Below, in pieces: positions 8,461 to 17,322 of a stretch of 64,000 nucleotides of DNA. A program made the translations under genes and the position numbers. The notes under the pieces were generated by a model. It did not search any database. It worked only from the letters and a program-made list of their open reading frames with translations, and had not been told where the DNA came from. This stretch comes from Actinomycetes bacterium (lineage in GTDB: Bacteria; Actinomycetota; Actinomycetes; Mycobacteriales; Mycobacteriaceae): contig JAEYUQ010000025.1 of assembly GCA_023432405.1 (NCBI GenBank), forward strand, positions 62,001 through 126,000, given 5' to 3'. Every line of letters starts with the position of its first letter. The stretch's first letter is position 1.

Positions 8461-8482
8461 CCTGACAGACTACCGTGAAGGC

Positions 8483-9376
8483 ATGACTCACGCCCTTGAT
8501 GGTTCCGGGCTGGCTGCTTCCGGTCTGGCTATCATCGACAAACCACTCCATCTGACCTCTCACGACGTTGTGGCTCGCTTGCGCAAAACGTTCCGCACTC
8601 GCCGAGTAGGCCACGCGGGTACTCTTGACCCCCTGGCAACGGGAGTTCTAGTGGTAGGAATCGAGCGGGGAACAAAGTTCCTCAGTCACCTCGTGGCAAG
8701 TACAAAGTCCTATACAGCAACCATCCGTCTCGGCCAAAGCACCACCACTGACGACGCCGAAGGCTCTGTCTGTTTTTCTGCCACCCCCACCTTCGACCAC
8801 TCCCAGCTTTCTCAGGCTCTCTCAGCTCTCACGGGCACAATCAGCCAGAAGCCTTCCACGTTTTCCGCTATCAAGATCAACGGACGCCGTGCTCACGAAT
8901 TAGCTCGAGCTGGGCAGAAAGTGGACATTCCGGCGCGACAAGTGACAGTCTCACGCTTTGACTGCATAGACATTCGCTCTCACAACGCCGTGGTGGACAT
9001 TGATGTGGAGGTGGATTGCTCCTCTGGAACCTATATCCGCTCCCTTGGACGTGATCTCGGAGAGATTTTAGGGTGCGGAGGACATCTCATCGCTCTTCGT
9101 CGAACTGCCGTGGGGTGCTTTACCCTTGCTGATTCTTCCCCACTGGATGAACCTCAGATGATGTCACTGGATGATGCTATTCTTCGTTCCTACCCTCCTT
9201 ACAAGGTCACTGCTGATGAGGCCCGTGCTCTCAGCCAAGGCCAGTGGCTCACCCCGCGCGGTATCACAGGAATCCACGCAGCTGTAGCTCCCACAGGCGA
9301 GGTGGTGGCGCTCATCAAAGAAAAAGGAAACAGGCTAGCCACTGTGTTTGTAGCGCGTCCGGCTACCTTGAGCTAA
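8483..9376 (+). CDS. truB: tRNA pseudouridine(55) synthase
   Basis: Makes pseudouridine 55 in the T-loop of tRNAs. The 297-residue protein shows GLAIIDKP and the catalytic-Asp motif GHAGTLDPLATG (Asp49), then the KSY motif (STKSYTA) and GTYIRSLGRDLGE. ATG 8483 has an SD (GAAGG); the frame is open 28 codons further upstream, but those would overlap ribF and have no family match. The C-terminal ~65 residues would be the PUA-like extension. Divergent from ribF, convergent with pptT. Confidence 0.95.
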   Translation: MTHALDGSGLAASGLAIIDKPLHLTSHDVVARLRKTFRTRRVGHAGTLDPLATGVLVVGIERGTKFLSHLVASTKSYTATIRLGQSTTTDDAEGSVCFSATPTFDHSQLSQALSALTGTISQKPSTFSAIKINGRRAHELARAGQKVDIPARQVTVSRFDCIDIRSHNAVVDIDVEVDCSSGTYIRSLGRDLGEILGCGGHLIALRRTAVGCFTLADSSPLDEPQMMSLDDAILRSYPPYKVTADEARALSQGQWLTPRGITGIHAAVAPTGEVVALIKEKGNRLATVFVARPATLS

Positions 9377-9412
9377 CAGCGGCGTCGCCAAGGAGAATCT
9401 GAAATCATAATC

Positions 9413-9457
9413 TTCGGTAACGGGCAGGCTGACTGTCGTACTACCGAACTCCTGCCC
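9413..9457. other. Interleaved inverted repeats between convergent truB and pptT
   Basis: TTCGGTA (9413-9419) pairs with TACCGAA (9442-9448) and GGGCAGG (9422-9428) pairs with CCTGCCC (9451-9457). The two helices cross each other, so they are either mutually exclusive or pseudoknot-like. There is no U-tract on either strand. Region 9377-9483 otherwise holds no gene. Confidence 0.45.
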
Positions 9458-9483
9458 ACTCGGCGCGTAAGCGCACGTACAGC

Positions 9484-10131
9484 TCAGATTCCTTGTGCGG
9501 GTACAGCCACCACAGTGATTAATGTTCCGTGATCCACCCACCATTGCCCTCGCATCATGGGGACTGGAGTGGGACGCACCAGCAGATAGGCGTTAAAGGT
9601 ACCGTCACTGCGGACATCAACTCTGGCGTCTTCAAAACCCAACCAGCGGTGAGTCATGGGGAACCACGCTTTATAGGTAGCCTCTTTCGCAGAAAACAGG
9701 ATACGATCCGCAAAATCGAGGTCCAGGCCGTTCAACCAGCGCTGTTCTTGAATAGACGCAACAGAATTCACCACATCCACAGGAAGAGGCTGAGCCGGTT
9801 CGGCGTCAATTCCCACAGCCCGCCACTGGGTTTTAGGAGCTGCGAGAGCAGCACGAAACCCTGAGGTATGTGTCAGCGCGCCCACCACGCCCTCCGGCCA
9901 CAGAGGCATTCCTTGCTCTCCGCGCAATATGGGTTCCGTGGAGGGGTACCCCAAATCTTTAAGCGCTTGATGCGCACACCATCGCGCGTCACCAAATTCC
10001 GCTTTACGAGCATCCACGGCCTTGGATACCAACACCTTTTCCAGAGGGTGCAACGCCTCGAAGTTACTGAGATTGGCCTGGTGAGGATCTGTTCGCACAT
10101 AACACCATGCAGAGGCTTCAGGAAGAATCAT
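9484..10131 (-). CDS. pptT: 4'-phosphopantetheinyl transferase (PptT/EntD type)
   Basis: Transfers phosphopantetheine from CoA to carrier proteins, activating polyketide and mycolate-type synthases. The 215-residue protein carries VGIDAEP (Asp109, Glu111; Mg/CoA site) and FSAKEATYKAW (Lys149-Glu150), the two signature motifs of Sfp-type transferases. Start ATG 10131 has an excellent SD (GGAGG, 4 nt) and overlaps the pptH stop as ATGA; a longer open frame to 10188 is disfavoured. The pairing with PptH and the order truB/pptT/pptH match Rv2793c-Rv2795c of M. tuberculosis. Confidence 0.93.
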   Translation of the reverse strand: MILPEASAWCYVRTDPHQANLSNFEALHPLEKVLVSKAVDARKAEFGDARWCAHQALKDLGYPSTEPILRGEQGMPLWPEGVVGALTHTSGFRAALAAPKTQWRAVGIDAEPAQPLPVDVVNSVASIQEQRWLNGLDLDFADRILFSAKEATYKAWFPMTHRWLGFEDARVDVRSDGTFNAYLLVRPTPVPMMRGQWWVDHGTLITVVAVPAQGI

Positions 10132-10892
10132 CGCTCCTCCACCACCGTGAGAGGCCAGTAAGGCTGACGCCACGTACGGCTGTGCCACTGACGTGGATAC
10201 CCCAAGGACACCTCGCAGTGCTCAACACCCGCAATAACCTGTCGTGCAGGGATATGAAGATGTCCGTACACCACCTCTACGGCGTGAAAGCGCTGCGGCC
10301 AGCCGTGAGTGTGTATGGTTCCACACCAAGGATGAATGGGCACCTCCAGGGCATTGAGCGTTTCTGGCTCCAGTGGCCAGTGATTAACCAGAATCGTAGG
10401 TCCTTTGACTTTAGACAGTTTCCTTACCGACGTCGCTAAACGTTCCCGGCTCCACTCCACTACATCCACGTAAGGGGTGATAGTGGCCTCATCAATGAGC
10501 TCAAAACCTTGAGCCTTGGATGCCTCCACATCTCCAAGGGTGTAGTCATAGAGCAAGAAGAGAGGGCAAATGGTGATGTCATGAAACACAGGGAAGGGAT
10601 CTTCGGGGGTATCAACACCAATACCCCGAGCTCGTGATATTAACCAGTTATAGCGTTGGCGGCCACGAAACGAACTATGAATACGGGCAGCTAACTCATG
10701 GTTTCCGGGAGTCCAAATTACCCGAGCAAAGTTGCGCCGTAATGTGTCCAAGGTAGCTATGATCTGATCCCCATTCTCGGCAATGTCCCCGGCTACAATG
10801 AGCCAATCCTCCGGGTAGGAAAGACGAGCAATGAGCTCTGCGTTTTCTCTCGCAGAGACATGAATATCAGAAATGGCGAAGAGCTTGGTCAT
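10128..10892 (-). CDS. pptH: Metallophosphoesterase, PptH-like (phosphopantetheinyl hydrolase)
   Basis: Calcineurin-like phosphoesterase of 254 residues. Metal-binding motifs are present in order: SDIHV (Asp9, His11), AGDI (near 35), TPGNHE (63-66), NHWPL and GHLH. In M. tuberculosis the gene beside pptT (Rv2795c) encodes PptH, which removes phosphopantetheine from carrier proteins and so opposes PptT; the same role is inferred from position and family, not shown here. It overlaps pptT and the MATE gene by 4 bp each (ATGA), implying translational coupling. Confidence 0.85.
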   Translation of the reverse strand: MTKLFAISDIHVSARENAELIARLSYPEDWLIVAGDIAENGDQIIATLDTLRRNFARVIWTPGNHELAARIHSSFRGRQRYNWLISRARGIGVDTPEDPFPVFHDITICPLFLLYDYTLGDVEASKAQGFELIDEATITPYVDVVEWSRERLATSVRKLSKVKGPTILVNHWPLEPETLNALEVPIHPWCGTIHTHGWPQRFHAVEVVYGHLHIPARQVIAGVEHCEVSLGYPRQWHSRTWRQPYWPLTVVEER

Positions 10893-12268
10893 GGGGCCTC
10901 AACTGATCCTTGTATCCATGCCCCCGAGCGAAAACGCCACAGCCCCGCCAGCAGACGGATGATAAGAAAAGCTAAAAGGCCTAGCCAAATGCCGAAAAGC
11001 CCGCCATTGAACCACAGGCTCAGCCATGCTCCAGGGAGGAATCCACACACTACTGCAAGGATGGTGATATTCCGCAGGAAAACAGCATCGGAGGCTCCTA
11101 GAAGAACACCGTCAATAGCGAAGACCACTCCGCCAATAACAATCATGCCCACCAGTAACCACCAAGGACGTGCTAGAGCACCTAAAACTGTTGTATCTGT
11201 GGAAAAAAGCCCCGGAATGAGCTGGGATCCGGCTGCGAAGAATGCAGCCAGTCCAAGAGCGAACACGCTGGAATACCCCACAGCGCGACGCCCTACTTCG
11301 CGGGCTTGAGCACCTAGACCTCTCCCGAGGGCTGCACCAACAAGGGTTTGTGCCGCAATGGCTAGAGCATCCAGAACCAAGGTGAGGAAATTCCACAGCT
11401 GAAGAAGGATTTGGTGAGCAGCCAGTGCGGCTGCCCCACATCGAGCTGCCACGGCAGCTGCAGAGATAAACGCAATTTGGAAGGATAAACTACGTGCGAT
11501 GAGGTCTCGCCCCAGTACAAGCTGGGCTTTCATCACAGACCATTGAGGTTTCCACGAACGACGGTAGGCGCGGTGATGCCTTATTAAGGCTCTCATGAAG
11601 AAAGTGGCTGTTATGGTTTGCCCTACAAGGTTTGCCCACGCTGACCCAATAATGCCGAAGCGTGCTACTAAGACAGGCACCAAGACAGCCCCCGGTATCA
11701 CTCCGCTGAGGGTGTATATCAGAGGAGAACGAGTGTTTTGAATGCCTCTCAACCATCCATTGCCCGCCATCGTTATCAAGGTGAGGGGAACGCCACACGC
11801 TGCAACACGAAGCCAGATAGTAGCCTGATGTGCAACCTGATCGTCTCCTGTCAGCCAGAGAGTTAACTGAGGTGTTGTAGACAGCACAAAAGCAGCAATA
11901 AGGATGCCAGTGATGACTGCCACCCACGTAGCCTGAATCCCTTCGATGACAGCTTTATCTGTATGTCCCGCGCCAAAATGTCGGGACGCTCTGGCAGTGG
12001 TGCCATAAGACAGAAACGTCAGTTGAGTGGTGACCTGAGCCTGAATGGTGGTAGCTGCTCCTAAAGCGGCTAAATCCACAGCCCCGAGACGGCCTACTAC
12101 CGCAGTATCCAGAAGGAGATAGAGAGGTGTAGCAGCTAGTACACCAAGGGCAGGGAAAGCTAGAGCGAAAATATCGCGAGCCCTCACAGACAACAGTGTG
12201 GCATCAGTTGCCTCACGCTCAACCCTGACCTGAGAATCATGGGAGTTCTGATGAGCTACAGACCTCAT
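10889..12268 (-). CDS. MATE-family (DinF-like) multidrug/metabolite exporter
   Basis: Cation-coupled export protein of the plasma membrane, 459 residues with about 12 hydrophobic helices. The N-terminal segment FALAFPALGVLAATPLY followed by LDTAVVGRLG is the MATE entry motif, and a second half repeats the topology. The M. tuberculosis counterpart (Rv2836c, dinF) occupies the same position next to nrnA. It overlaps nrnA by 4 bp at its start and pptH by 4 bp at its end. Substrate unknown. Confidence 0.9.
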   Translation of the reverse strand: MRSVAHQNSHDSQVRVEREATDATLLSVRARDIFALAFPALGVLAATPLYLLLDTAVVGRLGAVDLAALGAATTIQAQVTTQLTFLSYGTTARASRHFGAGHTDKAVIEGIQATWVAVITGILIAAFVLSTTPQLTLWLTGDDQVAHQATIWLRVAACGVPLTLITMAGNGWLRGIQNTRSPLIYTLSGVIPGAVLVPVLVARFGIIGSAWANLVGQTITATFFMRALIRHHRAYRRSWKPQWSVMKAQLVLGRDLIARSLSFQIAFISAAAVAARCGAAALAAHQILLQLWNFLTLVLDALAIAAQTLVGAALGRGLGAQAREVGRRAVGYSSVFALGLAAFFAAGSQLIPGLFSTDTTVLGALARPWWLLVGMIVIGGVVFAIDGVLLGASDAVFLRNITILAVVCGFLPGAWLSLWFNGGLFGIWLGLLAFLIIRLLAGLWRFRSGAWIQGSVEAP

Positions 12269-13227
12269 AAGCAGGACTTCTGAATCTCCCTCAGCAAGGG
12301 AGGTAGCACTTCTTGCTGAGTGCCCAACACAGAGTAGCCTGCCGCTTCAGTGTGACCCCCACCTCCTAAAGCCCCCGCCACTCGGGCAACATTGAAAGCC
12401 CCGGTTTTCACAGACCGAAGAGAAACTGTCCAGTACCCCGGTTCCAGCTCTTTAAAAGCTACAGCTATGTCTCCACCAGACACCGAGCGAATAAGGTCAA
12501 TAACCCGCTCAATCCCGCTCTTGGACATTTTTCGAGTATGGGCATAATCCGCAAACACAACGGGAATACATAAATCCCCCACGTGATACATCTGTGCTTG
12601 AGAAATCACATCTCCAATTACTTGGAGATCTGACAGTGGCATAGCATCCATAAGCTCTAACGCTATGGTCTTCGTATCGAGGCCATAACTCACCAGTTCC
12701 TCAGCCAGTGAGTGCATCTGCGAATGCCCCCACTTAAAACTTCCCGTATCCGTCACCACACCGGCATATAAGCTATAGGCAAGATCGTGATTCAAAGGAA
12801 CACCAAGTTCCTCTAACAGATGGCGAATAATCACCGTGGTGGAATCCGCATCAGAGTCAATGATATTAATGGTGCCGAATGCGGGATTGGAATCATGATG
12901 ATCAATGACAATAACTGTCTGATAGGACTGAAGGCAGTGTTCATAGACGCCTGTGCGTTCTAAAGAACCACAGTCCACCACAACCACAACGTCTGAGTCC
13001 CCGAGGGGCCCACCCAATTTAATCCGATGAGCTCCTGGAATGGTGAGCAGATTCTCCGCAATCTCCTCGGTCTGGCCAACAAAACCAGTAGCGGGAATCC
13101 CTAGGTAGTCCATCGCCTGAACACAAGCCGTCACAGAACCAATGGCATCAGCATCAGGGCGAACATGGCCGATAACCGCAATATGGCGCGCAGATCGAAG
13201 TGCAGCGGCGGCACGGTGAAACGTCAT
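12265..13227 (-). CDS. nrnA: DHH/DHHA1 phosphoesterase, bifunctional nanoRNase / pAp phosphatase (NrnA)
   Basis: Degrades 2-5 nt RNAs, pAp and, in mycobacteria, cyclic dinucleotide breakdown products. 320 residues: HVRPDADAIGS (His21, Asp25, Asp27), VVDCGS, the IDHHDS signature and the DHHA1 motif GALGGGGHTEAAG near the C terminus. The frame opens at 13263, but ATG 13227 is preferred: it has a GAGGAG SD and starts 1 bp after the rbfA stop. Located between rbfA and the MATE gene, as in Rv2836c-Rv2838c. Confidence 0.93.
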   Translation of the reverse strand: MTFHRAAAALRSARHIAVIGHVRPDADAIGSVTACVQAMDYLGIPATGFVGQTEEIAENLLTIPGAHRIKLGGPLGDSDVVVVVDCGSLERTGVYEHCLQSYQTVIVIDHHDSNPAFGTINIIDSDADSTTVIIRHLLEELGVPLNHDLAYSLYAGVVTDTGSFKWGHSQMHSLAEELVSYGLDTKTIALELMDAMPLSDLQVIGDVISQAQMYHVGDLCIPVVFADYAHTRKMSKSGIERVIDLIRSVSGGDIAVAFKELEPGYWTVSLRSVKTGAFNVARVAGALGGGGHTEAAGYSVLGTQQEVLPPLLREIQKSCL

Positions 13228-13228
13228 A

Positions 13229-13666
13229 TCACTCCTCATCATCAGTTTTGTAGGGGTTTGCATCCCCGGCGGGCTGAGCTGTTTTCTTCAGTTCAGCAAG
13301 CTCAGCGTCCCGCTTTCGCGCCCGCGCAAGGATTTCTTCCATACGAGCCGAAGAAGCAGGAATTGTATCCAACTCAAAAGTCAACGTGGGCGTGAAACGC
13401 ACTTTAAGCTCGTCCCCAACGATTTTGCGCAGCTGGCCACGATGCCGATGGAGAACCTCTGCCGCCTGTTCCACGTCGGGTTCCTCGTTAACGGTGCGTC
13501 CTCGGACGGTGTAATAGATAGTGGCGTCGTGGAGGTCACCGGTGAGCCGAGCATCAGTAATGGTGATGAACTCTAGGCGCCAATCTTTGATTCGGCGCTC
13601 CAAAGCGCTGGCCACAATTGTCTGAATTCTCTTAGCAAGCCGTCCCGCACGTGCTTGATCAGCCAT
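13229..13666 (-). CDS. rbfA: Ribosome-binding factor A
   Basis: KH-fold protein that helps mature the 16S 5' end in late 30S assembly and cold adaptation. The 145-residue product has the family pattern: ARAGRLAKRIQTIVASALE, ITDARLTGDLHDATIYYTV and LKVRFTPTLTFELD. The SD AAAGGAGG, 7 nt before ATG, is a near-perfect anti-SD match. The ~25-residue acidic/lysine tail (AELKKTAQPA...DDEE) is variable in the family. It follows infB across a 123-bp gap with a hairpin. Confidence 0.95.
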   Translation of the reverse strand: MADQARAGRLAKRIQTIVASALERRIKDWRLEFITITDARLTGDLHDATIYYTVRGRTVNEEPDVEQAAEVLHRHRGQLRKIVGDELKVRFTPTLTFELDTIPASSARMEEILARARKRDAELAELKKTAQPAGDANPYKTDDEE

Positions 13667-13719
13667 AACAGTGCCTCCTTTGTGATCTTTTTCAGTCTAC
13701 AGATAACTTCTCAGCAAGG

Positions 13720-13759
13720 AACCCCGGAAACTTCCTGCTCTACAGAAAGCACCGGGGTT
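13720..13759 (-). terminator. Hairpin between infB and rbfA
   Basis: AACCCCGG / CCGGGGTT (8 bp) enclosing 24 nt on the minus strand, ~30 bp after the infB stop. No clear U-tract follows, so it may be a processing or partial-termination structure rather than a strong terminator. Confidence 0.4.
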
Positions 13760-13789
13760 GTCACCAAGGAACGTAAGTCACGAGATGAA

Positions 13790-16700
13790 CTAGGTTCGAG
13801 GAACCTCCACCATCTCGTAGGCCTCAATCTGATCTCCCACAGAGATGTCTGGGTAGGAGAGCACCATACCGCACTCGTAGCCAGCCTTAACCTCCGTGGC
13901 ATCATCCTTACCACGACGCAAAGAATCAATGGTGGCTTTATCCGCGATAACTTTGCCATCACGAACCAAACGAACCGTAGCATTGCGACGCATCTTGCCG
14001 GACTCCACCATACAACCGGCAATAGTGCCCACCGCAGAGGACTTGAACAGCTGACGAATCTCCGCTGTGCCCAGAGAATGCTCTTCGTAAATCGGTTTGA
14101 GCATTCCCTTGAGAGCTGCCTCAACGTCGTTGATGATGTCATAGATAACCGTGTAGTAACGGATCTCTACACCCTCGCTGGTGGCTTCCTCGGTGGCCTT
14201 CCCCTCGGCGCGAACATTGAAGCCCAAGATGATGGCATCAGAGGCAGAAGCCAGGGACACATTGGTCTGAGTGACAGCACCCACACCACGGTCAATAATA
14301 TTGAGCTCCACCTCATCCGGCGCCTCAATCTTGAGGAGGGCTTCTTCCAAAGCCTCCACAGAACCAGCGTTATCACCCTTGAGAATCAGGTTCAGAGTGC
14401 TGGTCTCCTTCAAGACAGCATCCAGATCCTCCAAGGACACCCTCTTTCGCTGCTTGGCCGCCATAGCAGAACGTTTCCGCGCGTCACGCTGTTGAGCGAT
14501 CTGCCGGGCCATGCGGTCATCTTCCACCACTAAGAGGTTATCCCCAGCGCCAGGGACGCCGTTGAGACCCTGCATCTGGACAGGACGAGAAGGACCTGCT
14601 TCCTCAACGTCATGACCATTTTCATCAGTCATACGACGCACACGGCCATAGGTATCGCCCACAACCACGGAATCCCCGACACGCAGGGTTCCGCGCTGCA
14701 CCAACACTGTTGCCACGGGGCCTCGGCCACGGTCGAGGTGAGACTCAATGGACACACCCTGAGCATCCATGTTCGGATTAGCGCGTAGGTCCAACGCAGC
14801 GTCTGCCGTCAACAGTACAGCTTCCAGAAGCTTATCGACGTTCTGGTTCTGCTTGGCAGAGATGTCCACAAACATGGTGTCTCCGCCATACTCCTCGGGA
14901 ACTAAGCCATACTCGGTGAGCTGACCTCGAATCTTCTGCGGATCAGCACCGGGCTTATCAATCTTGTTGACGGCTACCACAATGGGCACACCTGCAGCCT
15001 TGGCGTGATTAATTGCTTCCACTGTCTGCGGCATCACGCCGTCATCAGCGGCCACCACCAGAATGGCAATATCCGTGGACTGAGCACCACGGGCACGCAT
15101 GGCAGTAAACGCCTCATGGCCAGGAGTATCCAGGAAGGTAATCTTCCGATGCTGATCCTCAACATCCACAGTGACCTGATAGGCGCCAATAATCTGAGTG
15201 ATACCTCCAGATTCTTGAGCACCCACATTGGTTTGCCGAATAGTATCCAACAAGCGAGTTTTACCGTGGTCAACGTGGCCCATCACGGTGACCACCGGAG
15301 GACGATGAACCAGATCCTCCTCGTCACCCTCATCTTCCCCAAACTGAAGATCAAAGCTCTCCAAGAGCTCTCGATCCTCATCCTCTGGGGAGACAACCTC
15401 CACCTTGTAGTTGATCTCATCGCCAAGGAGAATCAGGAGATCTTCAGACACAGAGGCGGTAGCAGTGACCATCTCTCCAAGGTTAAAGAGAGCCTGAACC
15501 AGGGACGACGCCTCGGTACCAATCTTCTCTGCGAAGTCAGCCAAGGAAGCCCCACGACGCAAACGCACCGTTTGACCGCCACCATCAGGCAGATGAATGC
15601 CGCCGATAACGTTCGGCGCCTTCATTGCCTCATATTCAGTGCGCTTCTGCCGCTTAGACTTACGCCCACGACGCGGAGCACCGCCCGGACGTCCGAAGGC
15701 ACCAGCAGTTCCGCCGCGACGTCCGCTACGACCTCCAAATCCGCCGCGTCCACCGGCATTGGGCGCTCCGTTGAAATGGTTACCTCCGGCATTACCGCGG
15801 CCGCCACCGCGTCCGCCCCGACCACCAGGTACAGCTTTGGTGGGCATCTGGTCAGGTGAGGGATGATGCGAAGGCATCATAGAAGGAGTGGGTATATGCC
15901 CGCCCCTGGATTTCTGCTGGCCTCCCTGCCCAGGCTTAGGAGCACCCTGACGACGGTTAGTAGCAGTGCGCGAGCCAGGCTTAGCGCTACTGGCGTTGGC
16001 ACTGTGACCATGTTGTCCCTGTCCATGCCCGGCCTGAGCGCCCCGACCGGCTCCCGGTCGGGGTGCAGGACGGTTCGTGGAGAACGGATTGTTAGCTACA
16101 CGAGGAGCACGTGCCCCAGGTTTAGGACCGGGCTTTGCCTGAGGACGAGGAATAGCAGCCCCTGCTGCCTGGTGAGCCGAAGCTCCCGGCTTCGGAGCTG
16201 GCCGTTGTCCCTGCCGTTCTGCTGATCGTCCCGCAACGGTGACTCCGTGAGAGGAGCCTCCTTCTTCATCAGGACGCTTAAACACTGGCTGAGCAGAGGT
16301 TGCCCCTGGGCGAGCCCCCGGCTTAGGAACGTCACCAGGACGGTGCGGGGTCATGAACAGATTATCCGGCTTCGGCGTCCTGCTCGGGGCCGGTGAAGCG
16401 CCTGGCTTCGCGGCGGTCTTGGACGCAGGTTTAGCGGAAGGCTTTGGCGCTGCACCAGCTGCTGGCTTTGCCGTTTGCTGTGAAGTAGCTGACTTCTTCA
16501 AGGCCCCAGGCTTTGGAACCGATGACGTGGCTGGCTTCTCGGCTTTCGACGAAGCAGACTTTGTTGCAGCCGGAGCGGACTGTTGTGATTCTCCGGAACC
16601 TGCGGCACCTGTCTGTGCGGGTACCGCCTCCTCAGAAGAACTTTTGGCCTCGTAATAGGCGCGCATCTTCTTAATAACGGGTGGCTGAATGGTTGAGGAT

Positions 16701-16804
16701 GCAGTTTTTACAAACTCACCCTGCTCCTTGAGAGTATTCAGCAGTTCCTTGCTAGTGATTCCGAGCTCTTTAGCAAGCTCGTGGACACGGAGCTTTCCTG
16801 GCAC
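13790..16804 (-). CDS. infB: Translation initiation factor IF-2
   Basis: GTPase that delivers fMet-tRNA to the 30S P site. About 1004 residues: N-terminal IF2 subdomain (KLRVHELAKELG, SKELLNTLKEQGEFVK), then ~330 residues of Pro/Lys/Gly/Arg/Gln-rich disordered sequence typical of actinobacterial IF-2, then the G domain (GHVDHGKT near 505, DTPGHE, NKID) and domains II-IV. The start is GTG 16804 with SD GAGGAG 4 nt upstream; the ATG at 16816 lies in that SD. Member of the rimP-nusA-ylxR-infB-rbfA cluster. Confidence 0.95.
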   Translation of the reverse strand: MPGKLRVHELAKELGITSKELLNTLKEQGEFVKTASSTIQPPVIKKMRAYYEAKSSSEEAVPAQTGAAGSGESQQSAPAATKSASSKAEKPATSSVPKPGALKKSATSQQTAKPAAGAAPKPSAKPASKTAAKPGASPAPSRTPKPDNLFMTPHRPGDVPKPGARPGATSAQPVFKRPDEEGGSSHGVTVAGRSAERQGQRPAPKPGASAHQAAGAAIPRPQAKPGPKPGARAPRVANNPFSTNRPAPRPGAGRGAQAGHGQGQHGHSANASSAKPGSRTATNRRQGAPKPGQGGQQKSRGGHIPTPSMMPSHHPSPDQMPTKAVPGGRGGRGGGRGNAGGNHFNGAPNAGGRGGFGGRSGRRGGTAGAFGRPGGAPRRGRKSKRQKRTEYEAMKAPNVIGGIHLPDGGGQTVRLRRGASLADFAEKIGTEASSLVQALFNLGEMVTATASVSEDLLILLGDEINYKVEVVSPEDEDRELLESFDLQFGEDEGDEEDLVHRPPVVTVMGHVDHGKTRLLDTIRQTNVGAQESGGITQIIGAYQVTVDVEDQHRKITFLDTPGHEAFTAMRARGAQSTDIAILVVAADDGVMPQTVEAINHAKAAGVPIVVAVNKIDKPGADPQKIRGQLTEYGLVPEEYGGDTMFVDISAKQNQNVDKLLEAVLLTADAALDLRANPNMDAQGVSIESHLDRGRGPVATVLVQRGTLRVGDSVVVGDTYGRVRRMTDENGHDVEEAGPSRPVQMQGLNGVPGAGDNLLVVEDDRMARQIAQQRDARKRSAMAAKQRKRVSLEDLDAVLKETSTLNLILKGDNAGSVEALEEALLKIEAPDEVELNIIDRGVGAVTQTNVSLASASDAIILGFNVRAEGKATEEATSEGVEIRYYTVIYDIINDVEAALKGMLKPIYEEHSLGTAEIRQLFKSSAVGTIAGCMVESGKMRRNATVRLVRDGKVIADKATIDSLRRGKDDATEVKAGYECGMVLSYPDISVGDQIEAYEMVEVPRT

Positions 16805-16911
16805 TTTTCTCCTCATTTATTCCTAGGACGTCAGGTGCCGATTTCTCCGCATCCTGCACCCTAGGGCTGTTCGTGGACGTTCATCGCTGATGCTTCATCG
16901 TGGTGTACTCA

Positions 16912-17238
16912 TCAGTGTTCAGTCTTCCTTACAATGTCACTGCCTGGATGTTCCGAGACACGGCGTATCCGCTGTGCCTCACAATTTTCCAGATAGGCTT
17001 GGACAGGGCCTGTATCTACCGAAGCAGATACCCGAAGCGCGCGCTGAAAGGCGTGACGCTTCATCGCTTGGTTAAAAGCTGCCAGCGTTGGTGTTATCCA
17101 CGCACCCCTTCCCGGCATACACCGGGCTGGATCGGGAAGTAGAGATGCTCCCTGAGCTACCACCCGAAGCAATTCAGTATCCGGGTGTGTAGTACGGGTG
17201 GCAATACAAGTGCGAACTCGGATGCTCTGACGCGACAT
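16912..17238 (-). CDS. YlxR-family RNA-binding protein (DUF448)
   Basis: Small basic protein of 108 residues, always found between nusA and infB and thought to bind RNA (in Bacillus YlxR also acts on transcription of many genes; its exact role is unsettled). The family landmarks are present: VRTCIATR near residue 8, LLRVV, and PGRGAWI near residue 43. The usual CxxC around residue 11 is reduced to a single Cys. SD AAGGGAG, 4 nt before ATG. Gaps on both sides (84 and 107 bp) hold nothing I recognise. Confidence 0.85.
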   Translation of the reverse strand: MSRQSIRVRTCIATRTTHPDTELLRVVAQGASLLPDPARCMPGRGAWITPTLAAFNQAMKRHAFQRALRVSASVDTGPVQAYLENCEAQRIRRVSEHPGSDIVRKTEH

Positions 17239-17322
17239 CCGACTCCCTTCCTGTTTGCTGCCAGTAAACCGGAGCTCAGTTTACGCTATGAGTACCCATA
17301 TCCAACAACTCAGCGCAGCTGC

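Noticed and set aside
15005..15866. Pro/Thr/Ser-rich plus-strand frames opposite infB
   Set aside because: They are the reverse readings of the Gly/Arg/Pro-rich IF-2 N-terminal region; low complexity produces long open frames on both strands.
16353..16655. Possible repeat array in the infB region
   Set aside because: Imperfect codon-level Ala/Pro/Lys repetition, not spaced direct repeats; no CRISPR-like regularity was found anywhere in the window.
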